A stretch of DNA of 6,054 bases from a bacterium (GCA_024206195.1 JAAGZO010001017.1:1-6054), one strand, 5' to 3'; shown: positions 1-5,277, counted from the stretch's first letter. Numbers and translations are program-made. Notes: a model not told the origin generated them from the sequence alone.

Positions 1-2
1 CA

Positions 3-27
3 AATCTCCCGAAAAGTACGGGAGATT
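3..27. repeat. perfect 9-bp hairpin at the left edge
   Basis: AATCTCCCG at 3-11 is perfectly complementary to CGGGAGATT at 19-27, with a 7-nt loop. There is no T-run on either side: the plus strand continues CACTGG and the minus strand ATTTG. It may therefore be a weak bidirectional terminator for a gene left of the window, or the end of a repeat. No gene is visible between it and position 655. Confidence 0.45.
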
Positions 28-74
28 CACTGGTCACTATTCTATTTTCAGATGGTTTGCACTATAGCTGACGT

Positions 75-110
75 CACGAGCAAAAGTCAAATGTGCCAGG
101 AAATTGCTTA
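75..110 (+). repeat. dispersed direct repeat, copy 1 (partner 474-509)
   Basis: These 36 bases align without gaps to 474-509 at 28 of 36 positions. The 3' half, around TGTGCCAGGAAA, is nearly identical. The core AAATGTGCCAG (89-99) is also the exact reverse complement of CTGGCACATTT, which occurs at 179-189 and 233-243. The same short word thus occurs in both orientations in this non-coding stretch. A further 6-bp hairpin, GCTCCC (115-120) with GGGAGC (134-139), lies just downstream. Confidence 0.5.
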
Positions 111-177
111 CTTAGCTCCCTCCAACTTTTTTCGGGAGCCTTATTAAAGCTGTACCCTAATGCTAATGAAGAAAAAC

Positions 178-267
178 TCTGGCACATTTCCGAAAAACTT
201 CTGGCTCGGATTTTATTTTTGTTTAAAAACTTCTGGCACATTTCTGAAAAAGCTCTGGCTCGGATTT
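178..267 (+). repeat. 54-bp-period direct repeat pair
   Basis: Positions 178-213 and 232-267 match at 33 of 36 bases. Each copy begins TCTGGCACATTTC and ends CTGGCTCGGATTT. Inside each copy the word TCTGGC occurs twice (TCTGGCAC, then TCTGGCTC), so the block looks like an older duplication of a shorter unit. A plus-strand reading frame runs through it (93-284) but its product merely echoes the DNA repeat, so I do not call a gene. Confidence 0.65.
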
Positions 268-342
268 ACTTAAACAAATCTTGATGCGGAATTTTTAGTT
301 GTTTGATGTAATTTAACTTTTACAGTTGATTCTATTTCACTC

Positions 343-379
343 AAAAAAAGTAAATCCCACCATATTAAGGTGAGATTTA
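343..379 (-). terminator. intrinsic terminator, minus strand (distal)
   Basis: On the minus strand an 11-bp stem with one mismatch (TAAATCCCACC at 351-361 against GGTGAGATTTA at 369-379) encloses a 7-nt loop. It is followed two bases later by seven Ts (343-349 on the plus strand read as As). This is a standard intrinsic terminator for leftward transcription. It is the second such signal downstream of the excisionase-type gene and may act as a backup or end a separate short transcript. Confidence 0.6.
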
Positions 380-427
380 AATTTGTTCTTTGCGACTTTG
401 GTTGTTTTAAAAAATTCAAATTTGCAC

Positions 428-452
428 AAAAAGACCCTTCCCCGTGAAGGGT
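428..452 (-). terminator. intrinsic terminator, minus strand (proximal)
   Basis: ACCCTTC (434-440) pairs perfectly with GAAGGGT (446-452) around a 5-nt loop. On the minus strand the stem is followed by one base and then five Ts (428-432). It is the first terminator downstream of the leftward gene ending at 656, about 200 bp past its stop. Confidence 0.6.
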
Positions 453-473
453 GTGTCATATAAGACGGTGTGC

Positions 474-509
474 CACGGGAAAAGGTTCCGTGTGCCAGGA
501 AACTGCTTA
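474..509 (+). repeat. dispersed direct repeat, copy 2 (partner 75-110)
   Basis: This is the second copy of the 36-bp repeat at 75-110. The near-palindrome CACGGGAA...TTCCGTG (474-492, one bulged base) occupies its first half, and GTGTGCCA occurs just before it (468-475) as well as inside it. The rest of 453-655 holds a C8 tract and a short direct repeat CGCCTATYTCC (540-550 and 559-569, period 19), but no gene that I can support. Confidence 0.45.
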
Positions 510-655
510 TAACCCTTGAGTCAGACCTCATGCCCCCCCCGCCTATCTCCATAAAAAACGCCTATTTCCCCCAGGTTAGTGCTATGTGTTAGGCATATTT
601 GGCTAGCAAGGTTTTTCATATTGCCGACCTTCCCAACGTAACGCGCGTACCTTAT

Positions 656-838
656 TTAAGGTCGATTTCTCTTTTCCTTAGCTTCAGCTATGAATCGGTC
701 AACCTCGCTCTTTTCTATTCTCCAGAACCTGCCGACCTTGAAACCTTTTAGTTGGTTTGATTTCAGGTATCTCCTGATTGTGAGTTCGCTCAGGCTGAAC
801 ATATCAGCCACATCAAATACATCATAGATTTTATCCAT
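656..838 (-). CDS. small excisionase-family helix-turn-helix protein
   Basis: A 60-residue protein that is essentially one winged-helix/MerR-like HTH of the excisionase (Xis, HTH_17) class. Residues 5-25 (YDVFDVADMFSLSELTIRRY) give the helix-turn-helix and 'LKGFKVGRFWRIEKSEVDRF' gives the wing and final helix. The K-G-R-x-W-R-I pattern is typical. Such proteins bind DNA to direct excision by tyrosine recombinases, or act as small transcription regulators; which applies here is not visible. The ATG start is supported by an excellent GGAGG (847-851 on the plus strand, read in reverse) 8 bases upstream. No integrase lies next to it. Leftward transcription would end at the terminators at 428-452 and 343-379, and a perfect inverted repeat just upstream could be its own operator. 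Confidence 0.85.
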   Translation of the reverse strand: MDKIYDVFDVADMFSLSELTIRRYLKSNQLKGFKVGRFWRIEKSEVDRFIAEAKEKRNRP

Positions 839-862
839 TTAATTGTCCTCCAAGTAGATTTA

Positions 863-892
863 TGGCAGATAGATTTGACTGATTATCTGCCA
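863..892. promoter_or_regulatory. candidate operator upstream of the HTH gene
   Basis: TGGCAGATA (863-871) and TATCTGCCA (884-892) are perfect 9-bp inverted arms around a 12-bp centre. They lie 24 bp upstream of the ATG of the excisionase-type gene. The arm spacing (centre to centre 21 bp, two helical turns) fits binding by a dimeric protein. Autoregulation by the adjacent HTH protein is a natural guess but is inference only. Confidence 0.45.
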
Positions 893-1168
893 AGAGATAT
901 CAAAATATTTACCCCTCTATTAGACTATTTGCCATTTTATAAGCTGAACGGGTCAATTGAACGTAGATTTCCAACTGGTACAAAAAGGGGGTTTATAGGG
1001 GCATTTGGCATACAATGACGCCCGAAGCTACAATCGTATCCACGATTAATACGCCGTTATAATCCCTACATTCCAACCTAATTCCAAAGAATTAGCTTCA
1101 GAATCGCCTTAGAACATCCTCAAATCCCGCATTTCTCTCGCTGGTTTTAAATGTTTTTGCCGCTATTG
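893..1168. other. intergenic region without a recognisable gene
   Basis: No convincing reading frame exists here on either strand. It contains a perfect 7-bp hairpin, CTAATTC (1078-1084) with GAATTAG (1089-1095), loop CAAA and no T-run. It also has a possible plus-strand promoter, TTGGCA (1005-1010) / 18 bp / TACAAT (1029-1034), which could add to transcription of the gene at 1244. I checked for a tRNA and found no cloverleaf. Confidence 0.4.
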
Positions 1169-1197
1169 TTGATATCCCAAATAACAAATGTTAGAAT
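1169..1197 (+). promoter_or_regulatory. sigma-70-type promoter for the DUF6946-like gene
   Basis: TTGATA (1169-1174), a 17-bp spacer and TAGAAT (1192-1197) make a near-consensus promoter. Transcription would begin around 1204, leaving a leader of about 40 nt. The ribosome-binding site AGAAGGTG (1232-1239) lies 4-6 bases before the ATG at 1244. Confidence 0.65.
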
Positions 1198-1243
1198 CAT
1201 TCTCAATTCAAACGTAGAAGATGAGTCTTAAAGAAGGTGAAAC

Positions 1244-1915
1244 ATGGGTAAATTCTATATCCCTACAAACGAACCAGAAGACTGGAAAGCTCTATTAGCT
1301 AAACCTGACTTGCATTGGAAAGATGGTCATTCGGCTAAAATGCTGGCTGAATCTTGGCAAGGAGCAAATGACTTTCCTAGGTCAGTGAAAAAGGTCTTCA
1401 GGAAATCTGGGTTTGATTTGTTTAAAGATATTAAGATACTACTAGCATTCCCTGAATATCCAGTATCTCTTCCTCCCAGAGGTGGAAGAGCATCCATGAA
1501 TGATATCTTTGTTTTGGCTAAGAGTAATAATGAACTTGTTTCTATAGCAGTGGAAGGTAAAGTTGCAGAGGGATTTGATGTTACTGTTGCTGAATGGCTA
1601 TCAAAAGGGGGGAAAGGTAAACCAACACGGCTAAAATTTTTGCGGGATGAATTGTTATTGAACAACAAGAAACTTGATGAAAAGATTAATAATATCCACT
1701 ATCAACTCCTACATAGAACAGCATCTGCGTTATTAGAAGCTAAGAAATTCAATGCGAAACATGCTTTGATGCTGGTCCACTCCTTTGGGGAGAAAGAAGG
1801 ATTTGAGGATTATTGTGAATTCTTGGAACTATACGGTTTGCGGGGAAAAATTAATTCCTTAGCAAAAAAGAAAATCAACGGGATAAATCTCTACTTTGGC
1901 TGGGTGAATAAATAA
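1244..1915 (+). CDS. DUF6946-like protein with PD-(D/E)XK-type signature
   Basis: A 223-residue soluble protein and the only plus-strand gene. The N-terminal part (FYIPTNEPEDWKALLAKP, then HWKDGHSAKMLAESWQ) and the block QLLHRTASALLEAKKFNAKH (154-173) match what I recall of the DUF6946 family. I assign it from memory with moderate confidence. The central block runs ...ASMNDIFVLA (83-92), a short turn, then SIAVEGKV (100-107). The acidic residue D87, a beta strand and E104-x-K106 form the D...ExK core of the PD-(D/E)XK nuclease fold. No signal peptide or membrane segment is present. It has its own promoter and Shine-Dalgarno, stands alone and converges on the leftward gene array. A nuclease role, for example in defence, is suggested by fold signature only; substrate and partners are unknown. 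Confidence 0.85.
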   Translation: MGKFYIPTNEPEDWKALLAKPDLHWKDGHSAKMLAESWQGANDFPRSVKKVFRKSGFDLFKDIKILLAFPEYPVSLPPRGGRASMNDIFVLAKSNNELVSIAVEGKVAEGFDVTVAEWLSKGGKGKPTRLKFLRDELLLNNKKLDEKINNIHYQLLHRTASALLEAKKFNAKHALMLVHSFGEKEGFEDYCEFLELYGLRGKINSLAKKKINGINLYFGWVNK

Positions 1916-2050
1916 GCCTAATAGCTGCCACGATTTGCCGTACATAGCCTTAAGGTCTTTATCTGTGTGATTCTCCCTGATAACCTCACATATCACTTCT
2001 TGGCAAGATATTTTGATTTTGCCGCTTCCTATTAATCTAGATATCGGATT
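1910..2050 (-). pseudogene. remnant of a small helical domain, no start codon
   Basis: Directly after the TAA of the gene ending at 2051, the same minus-strand frame stays open for 63 codons. The first 47 read like a real domain: 'GSGKIKISCQEVICEVI', then 'ENHTDKDLKAMYGKSWQLLG'. This resembles the short K-I-x-I-S-x-x-E-(V/I)...D-x-x-L-M-x-x-Y domain found in many environmental bacterial proteins (recalled, not searched). No ATG, GTG or TTG opens it before M36, no ribosome-binding site precedes it, and beyond about 1910 it becomes antisense of the plus-strand gene. It may be a truncated gene whose start became ATA (codon 3), or a C-terminal domain cut off from the upstream gene by the TAA. Confidence 0.4.
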
Positions 2051-2581
2051 TTAAAAATCAAACTCAAGTTCTTCTGAACCATAAAAATCTTCATTCGTAT
2101 GCACTCTTAGTTGTAACTTCTTTTTACCCTTACCTTGTAATACTGTTGCATTGTAAACAACTCGGCTGTTACCACCTTCCGACACTGCCTTAAACCATTC
2201 GACATACTTATTTTGTGGCTGAAAGTGGTGTCTAGCTACAACCATTTCCATTTTGTGGGGCACTTCGTTTAGCTTCAAATTCAGTGTGTTGTTCGGAATA
2301 TTAAAACGTAAGGTAAGTATTCCATTTTCATAACTTTCTGATGTAACCCAAAGTATTTGGAGATACTTCCCAGATTTGTCTGGATGAAAAAATTGTATTA
2401 TTCCCCAAATAATGACGAACGACAGAAACATCAATGGAATTATTATGGGCAGCAGCATGTTCACGCTATCACCGCCACAAAACAACAGGACCAGCAAAAC
2501 AATTGGGACCACGACGGAACATACGAACATAGCAACAGACAGTGGGTTGATAATACTTCTGCGGAATCGTTGCTTTTGCAT
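2051..2581 (-). CDS. two-helix membrane protein with soluble C-terminal domain
   Basis: A 176-residue protein of no family I recognise. A basic N-terminus (QKQRFRR) is followed by two hydrophobic segments, about 14-35 and 42-64, joined by a short polar loop (GGDSV). The remaining 110 residues are polar and mostly beta-like (ILTLRFNIPNNTLNLKL, KKKLQLRVHTNEDF), which by the positive-inside rule may face the cytoplasm. The ribosome-binding site is weak (AAAGAAAG directly before the ATG). It is the last gene of the leftward array. Its leader of about 90 nt comes from the repeat-borne promoter at 2678-2707. The frame stays open beyond its TAA (see 1910-2050), so the protein may once have been longer. 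Confidence 0.75.
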   Translation of the reverse strand: MQKQRFRRSIINPLSVAMFVCSVVVPIVLLVLLFCGGDSVNMLLPIIIPLMFLSFVIIWGIIQFFHPDKSGKYLQILWVTSESYENGILTLRFNIPNNTLNLKLNEVPHKMEMVVARHHFQPQNKYVEWFKAVSEGGNSRVVYNATVLQGKGKKKLQLRVHTNEDFYGSEELEFDF

Positions 2582-2627
2582 CTTTCTTTAATTTTGCTAA
2601 CAATCCTTCGGATAACTTATCTAGGTG

Positions 2628-2775
2628 GGCTAACAATTACTATAAGGATGTTACTTTTCCCCAGATTGGTTTCCACTATCCTACACAAGGAACTAGGAGT
2701 TAGTCAAATAGAACTGGGGATTGCTGTTTTTTTGGGGGGGATTATTACACCTTGCAGTCATAGTTGAATAGGTTA
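2628..2775 (-). repeat. intergenic element copy A: long imperfect stem-loop, attC-like
   Basis: The most complete copy. On the minus strand it begins at TAAC (2775-2772) and ends in TTGTTAGCC (2636-2628). The arms pair imperfectly along most of their length: the outer TAAC with GTTA, ACTAT with ATAGT, AAGG.TGTAA with a TTACATCCTT-like stretch, then TCCCCAG (2658-2664) with CTGGGGA (2714-2720), and ACTATCCTA (2675-2683) with TAGGAGTTAGT (2694-2704). Positions 2657-2688 are identical to 5336-5367 over 32 bases. Positions 2741-2757 are identical to 5944-5960, and 2749-2780 match 4237-4268 at 27 of 32. It contains T7G7 (2727-2740). Interpreted as an integron attC-like site or a promoter-bearing dispersed repeat. 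Confidence 0.6.
2678..2707 (-). promoter_or_regulatory. promoter A (repeat-borne) for the gene at 2051-2581
   Basis: Reading leftward: TTGACT (2707-2702), 18-bp spacer, TAGGAT (2683-2678). Hexamers and spacing are identical to those at 3987-4016 and 5877-5906. Predicted start near 2671, giving a leader of about 90 nt that contains two copies of ATTGTTAGC. Confidence 0.65.
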
Positions 2776-2806
2776 TTAGGATGCTTCCACTGATTAAAAG
2801 AACCCC

Positions 2807-3922
2807 CTATTCGTCATAGGAAACGGTGACACCTTTTCCTTGAAGTTCAGGGATGTACCTATTGATTGATTCATCGCTCAAGGGATTTCCATAGATTTCA
2901 AGCCGTTCCAAGTTCGAAAGATTTATCAGGATTGAGATGTCACTTATCGAATTGTATTGAAGGTTAAGAATCTCAAGCTCTTCGAGATTCGACAGTAGTG
3001 CTATTTCATTTAATTGACTGTTAGCAAGAGAAAGGAAGGTGAGGTTATCTAGGTTTGATATATGGGAATAGTCAGTGATTTTGTTTCCGCTAAGATGTAA
3101 CATAGTAAGCTGAGTTAGTTCAGACAAGAAAGATATATCAGTAAGCCTATTATTATCCAATCCGAGACCATTCAAATTTACCAAGCTGGCAAGTGGAGAA
3201 ACGTCAGACACTTGATTGAATGAAAGTCCCAAATCGGTAAGGCTAGTTAGATTTGAGAGTGCAGATATATCTTCTATTTCATTCTCATATAGCGACAATC
3301 CAGTTAAGTTGGTTAGGTTGGATAGGGGGGATATGTCATTGATTCGATTGTCGGTAATTTTCAGATAGGTTAAGTCAGCAAGCTTGGATAGAGGCGAGAC
3401 ATCTGAGATTCGATTACTAGACAGATGAAGTTTGGTTATTGCAGTCAATTTGGATAATGGCGATATGTCACTAATCTCGCAAGCCCATAAATTTAGAGTA
3501 TTCAGATTGATTAAGTTACTGAGTATAGCGAGGTCGTCTATGCTACTACCCCATAACTCTAAGCTTTCTATCTTAGTCAAATCATATAACGGACCAAGGT
3601 CCGCTATAGAATTACCACCCAAATCAAGTTCAGTGAGGTTGCTACAGTACTGTAATCCCTCAATGCTGGTGATGTCATCTAGGATGCCTTCATTGTCAGA
3701 TGCATCAAGTATTGTGATAGTCTGAATATCAGAAAGTGTGATGTCACCACTAGATTTACCAATTGTTTCCCGTATTGCTAGCTCAAGGTTTATGTCTGGG
3801 AAATCAATCCGCTCGTCCCCATCGTTTTGATTATCGCTACAAGATATCACTCCAATGACAACGACTAGTATCAGAAACAATAGGTCTCGTGTAAAAGGAC
3901 TATTCATTCTATTATGTTGCAT
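2807..3922 (-). CDS. leucine-rich-repeat (internalin-like) lipoprotein
   Basis: A 371-residue predicted surface lipoprotein. The N-terminus has R12, a hydrophobic stretch 14-27 and a lipobox V-I-S-C with the lipidated cysteine at C28, followed by an acidic linker. Residues 41-95 (FPDINLELAIRETIG..., ...ITSIEGLQY) are the cap usually seen before such repeats. Residues 96-337 are eleven leucine-rich repeats of exactly 22 residues with no insertions, of the SDS22/internalin type L-x-x-L-x-L-x-x-N-x-I-x-D-I-S-x-L-x-x-L. A C-terminal cap (338-371) ends the solenoid. Such proteins usually bind other proteins at the cell surface; the ligand is unknown. Start: ATG at 3922 has GGA four bases upstream; M6 (3907) is an alternative. 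It is transcribed from the repeat-borne promoter at 3987-4016. Confidence 0.9.
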   Translation of the reverse strand: MQHNRMNSPFTRDLLFLILVVVIGVISCSDNQNDGDERIDFPDINLELAIRETIGKSSGDITLSDIQTITILDASDNEGILDDITSIEGLQYCSNLTELDLGGNSIADLGPLYDLTKIESLELWGSSIDDLAILSNLINLNTLNLWACEISDISPLSKLTAITKLHLSSNRISDVSPLSKLADLTYLKITDNRINDISPLSNLTNLTGLSLYENEIEDISALSNLTSLTDLGLSFNQVSDVSPLASLVNLNGLGLDNNRLTDISFLSELTQLTMLHLSGNKITDYSHISNLDNLTFLSLANSQLNEIALLSNLEELEILNLQYNSISDISILINLSNLERLEIYGNPLSDESINRYIPELQGKGVTVSYDE

Positions 3923-3947
3923 CGTCCATATTTAGCAGGCTAACAAT

Positions 3948-4035
3948 TGATATACGGGCTTACTTTTACTCAGATTGATTTCCACTATCCTACCTAACCG
4001 AATAGTGAACAGTCAAGGAAAAGACAAGTACTAGT
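3948..4035 (-). repeat. intergenic element copy B2: stem-loop with promoter
   Basis: The right half matches copy A: the -10 region, the GGAAAYCAATCTG stretch and the terminal AATTGTTAGCC. Here CACTAT (3983-3988 on the plus strand) is perfectly paired with ATAGTG (4002-4007) around the -10, and the stem continues outwards with one bulge (TTCCACTAT against ATAGTGAA). The left half differs from copy A: the sequence shared with A lies instead at 4237-4268, about 220 bp away, with the small reading frame 4031-4105 and a second stem-loop between. Confidence 0.5.
3987..4016 (-). promoter_or_regulatory. promoter B (repeat-borne) for the LRR lipoprotein gene
   Basis: Reading leftward: TTGACT (4016-4011), 18-bp spacer, TAGGAT (3992-3987). 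The predicted start near 3980 leaves a leader of about 58 nt. The inverted repeat CACTAT...ATAGTG brackets the -10 and could serve as an operator or a transcript hairpin. Confidence 0.65.
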
Positions 4036-4105
4036 TGATACTCATTACCAATTTCCCATTTACGGGGATGAATGTGCTTGTTATGCTGAAAGTAGAGTTT
4101 TGCAT
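4031..4105 (-). CDS. possible 24-residue peptide with a strong ribosome-binding site
   Basis: A leftward ATG at 4105 is preceded by GAGGAGAAGG with a 4-7 base gap, the strongest Shine-Dalgarno in the array. The frame encodes 24 residues, beginning MQNSTFSITSTF and ending KLVMSIN, before TAG at 4031. It has no signal peptide, no membrane helix and no family I recognise. It sits between two stem-loop elements, so if those are recombination sites this is a very small cassette. It could also be the truncated start of a longer gene or a chance frame. The frame can be extended upstream to 4342, but that would overlap the next gene and translate a repeat element. Confidence 0.35.
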   Translation of the reverse strand: MQNSTFSITSTFIPVNGKLVMSIN

Positions 4106-4123
4106 GTGCCTTCTCCTCTGGTG

Positions 4124-4148
4124 AGAGCGTCCATTTATCGGGCGCTCT
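4124..4148 (+). terminator. terminator-like hairpin (better on the plus strand)
   Basis: AGAGCGTCC (4124-4132) pairs with GGGCGCTCT (4140-4148) around a 7-nt loop. As plus-strand RNA all nine pairs form, including one G-U wobble, and TTTCCATTTA follows. As minus-strand RNA one pair becomes an A/C mismatch. It lies just upstream of the strong ribosome-binding site at 4105. No plus-strand gene feeds into it, so its role is unclear: an antisense terminator or a leader hairpin. Confidence 0.35.
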
Positions 4149-4158
4149 TTCCATTTAC

Positions 4159-4268
4159 CCCTAACGTTACTTAACCATACAGATGTGATTGAGTAAAAGG
4201 GTAGTCCCGAAAATTTTCGGGGGTTATGGATTTCATACCTTACAGTCGTAGTTGAATAAGTTGTTATG
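4159..4268 (-). repeat. intergenic element copy B1: symmetrical attC-like stem-loop
   Basis: Read leftward, it starts CATAACAACTTATTCAAC and ends GGTTAAGTAACGTTAGGG, about 110 bp. The two ends resemble the left and right core regions of classical integron attC sites (TAACAA...TTCAA...CGAC, and TTAA...CGTTAG). The exact midpoint is occupied by a perfect 16-bp palindrome, CCCGAAAATTTTCGGG (4206-4221). The arms pair imperfectly outside it. Positions 4237-4268 also match copy A (2749-2780). An attC identity is inference from layout and end sequences. Confidence 0.5.
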
Positions 4269-4304
4269 AACCTCTTTGCCATCAGTATAAAATACTTGTA
4301 TAGG

Positions 4305-4550
4305 TTATTGGTTTGAAACCAGAACAAGTAAAACCACACCAATAATCAACCAAGGAATAAACATCAACAGATAGATTTTTCGGTATCGATTGCCCTCTTC
4401 GTTAAAGTGTGCTGATTTGAAGAACAGGCCAACATTGAAGTTTGTTCTTGTTCCATCTTTTACGTTGCTAAGTGCCTGCATTTGGTACCAAAATATTACA
4501 AGACCAATGAGAACCAATAATGTTAATAAAAGCCCTTGAATTGTATTCAT
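4305..4550 (-). CDS. small two-helix membrane protein
   Basis: An 81-residue protein with hydrophobic segments at about 5-22 (GLLLTLLVLIGLVIFWYQ) and 60-78 (IYLLMFIPWLIIGVVLLVLV). A polar, charged loop of about 35 residues joins them (KDGTRTNF...FNEEGNRYRK). The basic end of the loop suggests it faces the cytoplasm with both termini outside. I recognise no family. The ATG start lacks a clear Shine-Dalgarno (AGAAAC precedes it). Its promoter is about 100 bp upstream at 4654-4683. Confidence 0.65.
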   Translation of the reverse strand: MNTIQGLLLTLLVLIGLVIFWYQMQALSNVKDGTRTNFNVGLFFKSAHFNEEGNRYRKIYLLMFIPWLIIGVVLLVLVSNQ

Positions 4551-4653
4551 GTTTCTGGAGAATATCTCAAATTTACAGTTGGTTTATAACAAGTAATTAG
4601 ATTGAATTAACTCAACAAGTGTTTAAACTTAGGCTCTCTGTTAGCTTGTCCCT

Positions 4654-4717
4654 ATACTAGCCAATGCAGGATGAGGTCGTCAAGAAACTGGGATTGCTGT
4701 GATTTATTTTTTTGGGG
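4654..4717 (-). promoter_or_regulatory. intergenic element copy C with promoter for 4305-4550
   Basis: The most diverged copy. Reading leftward: CCCC (4717-4714) and A7 (4713-4707), then CACAGCAATCCCAG, TTGACG (4683-4678), an 18-bp spacer and TAGTAT (4659-4654). The upstream block matches copies A and E, whereas the downstream block is unrelated. Between the promoter and the gene (4551-4650) lie GTTTAAAC and a near-palindrome TTGAATTAACTCAA (4602-4615), with no conserved GTTAGCC end in the expected orientation. Confidence 0.5.
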
Positions 4718-4770
4718 TATTTGGTTTATTGGGAAATGATAAAGCAAAAGAAGCTGTTTTACTGTAATTG

Positions 4771-5277
4771 CTAGGTTTCCTGATTCAATGCTTCATGTAA
4801 CTTTCCTATGCTGAATTTGTAGCCCAGAGCACTCATTGGAATACGATTTACCTCACGATTTATTTCAGTCATATCTACAATGCCTAATCCGCCATCATCA
4901 TAGATACGACATTCCAATTGATAGGCGAGTTCATTCATAGACCCTAGAACACTGCGATTATTGGTTTTGGTAACTTGTATTTCACTATGTTCATTAAACA
5001 TATACTCAATCTGTTTTTGGGGCAAGTTCTCATTCACAAGGTTTTTGAAAAGATTCAATCTGAAGACCTCATTAAAGTTTTCAAACTGTGGTTTCTTCAT
5101 CCCTGTGACAAGAAATGAAAATAGCGTCTGGTCATTTGTGAATAATACACATTTCCTTCTGTCTATCCATAATAGATTTGCATGCCAATTACCAATACCG
5201 TAGGATTGTCCAATATCTTCAGTTTGTTTTATCTTCAATTCATTCAGTAGTTTTTTGGTGCACCTTATGATTGCCAT
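4771..5277 (-). CDS. DUF6933-like protein
   Basis: A 168-residue soluble protein that matches my memory of DUF6933. It starts AIIRCTKKLL and has a central WHANLLWIDRRKCVLFTND (32-50) with TLFSFLV after it. It then has TKTNNRSVLGSMNELAYQLE (104-123), and ends with an N-R-x-P-M-x-A-L-G-Y block. Length is typical for the family, so it looks complete. No function is established that I know of, and no catalytic motif or membrane segment is visible. The ATG start is backed by AAAGG seven bases upstream. It stands as a single gene with its own repeat-borne promoter (5357-5387) and about 220 bp of spacer after its TAG. Confidence 0.85.
   Translation of the reverse strand: MAIIRCTKKLLNELKIKQTEDIGQSYGIGNWHANLLWIDRRKCVLFTNDQTLFSFLVTGMKKPQFENFNEVFRLNLFKNLVNENLPQKQIEYMFNEHSEIQVTKTNNRSVLGSMNELAYQLECRIYDDGGLGIVDMTEINREVNRIPMSALGYKFSIGKLHEALNQET

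Noticed and set aside
69..76. TGACGTCA palindrome, and ACGCGCGT at 641-648
   Set aside because: Eight-base palindromes with no partner copies or positioned promoter; treated as chance.
93..284. Plus-strand frame of 63 codons
   Set aside because: It is a translation of the DNA direct repeats (WHISEK...LARI twice), has no ribosome-binding site and no protein-like domain. The nucleotide repeat is the real signal.
337..552. Minus-strand frame of 71 codons
   Set aside because: It runs through both terminators, a C8 tract and a repeat, and its composition is not protein-like.
588..594. GTTAGGC on the plus strand, a perfect integron core word
   Set aside because: No matching TAAC arm and no stem-loop could be found around it, and no cassette gene ends there; a 7-base word is expected by chance.
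893..1168. tRNA or riboswitch in the 893-1168 gap
   Set aside because: No cloverleaf, T-loop motif or known riboswitch core could be recognised by eye.
2357..2767. Plus-strand frame of 136 codons
   Set aside because: Antisense to the membrane protein gene and then through repeat copy A. It is low in hydrophobic order and rich in H, Q and N from the opposite strand, without a start signal.
2628..2775. Repeat copies as a MITE (miniature transposon)
   Set aside because: The arms are too imperfect for typical terminal inverted repeats, no flanking target duplication was seen, and copies lie only at gene boundaries in one orientation. Kept as a minor alternative.
4031..4342. 103-codon extension of the small peptide frame
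   Set aside because: It would overlap the start-supported upstream gene and translate the stem-loop element at 4159-4268. Only the short internal start at 4105 has a ribosome-binding site.
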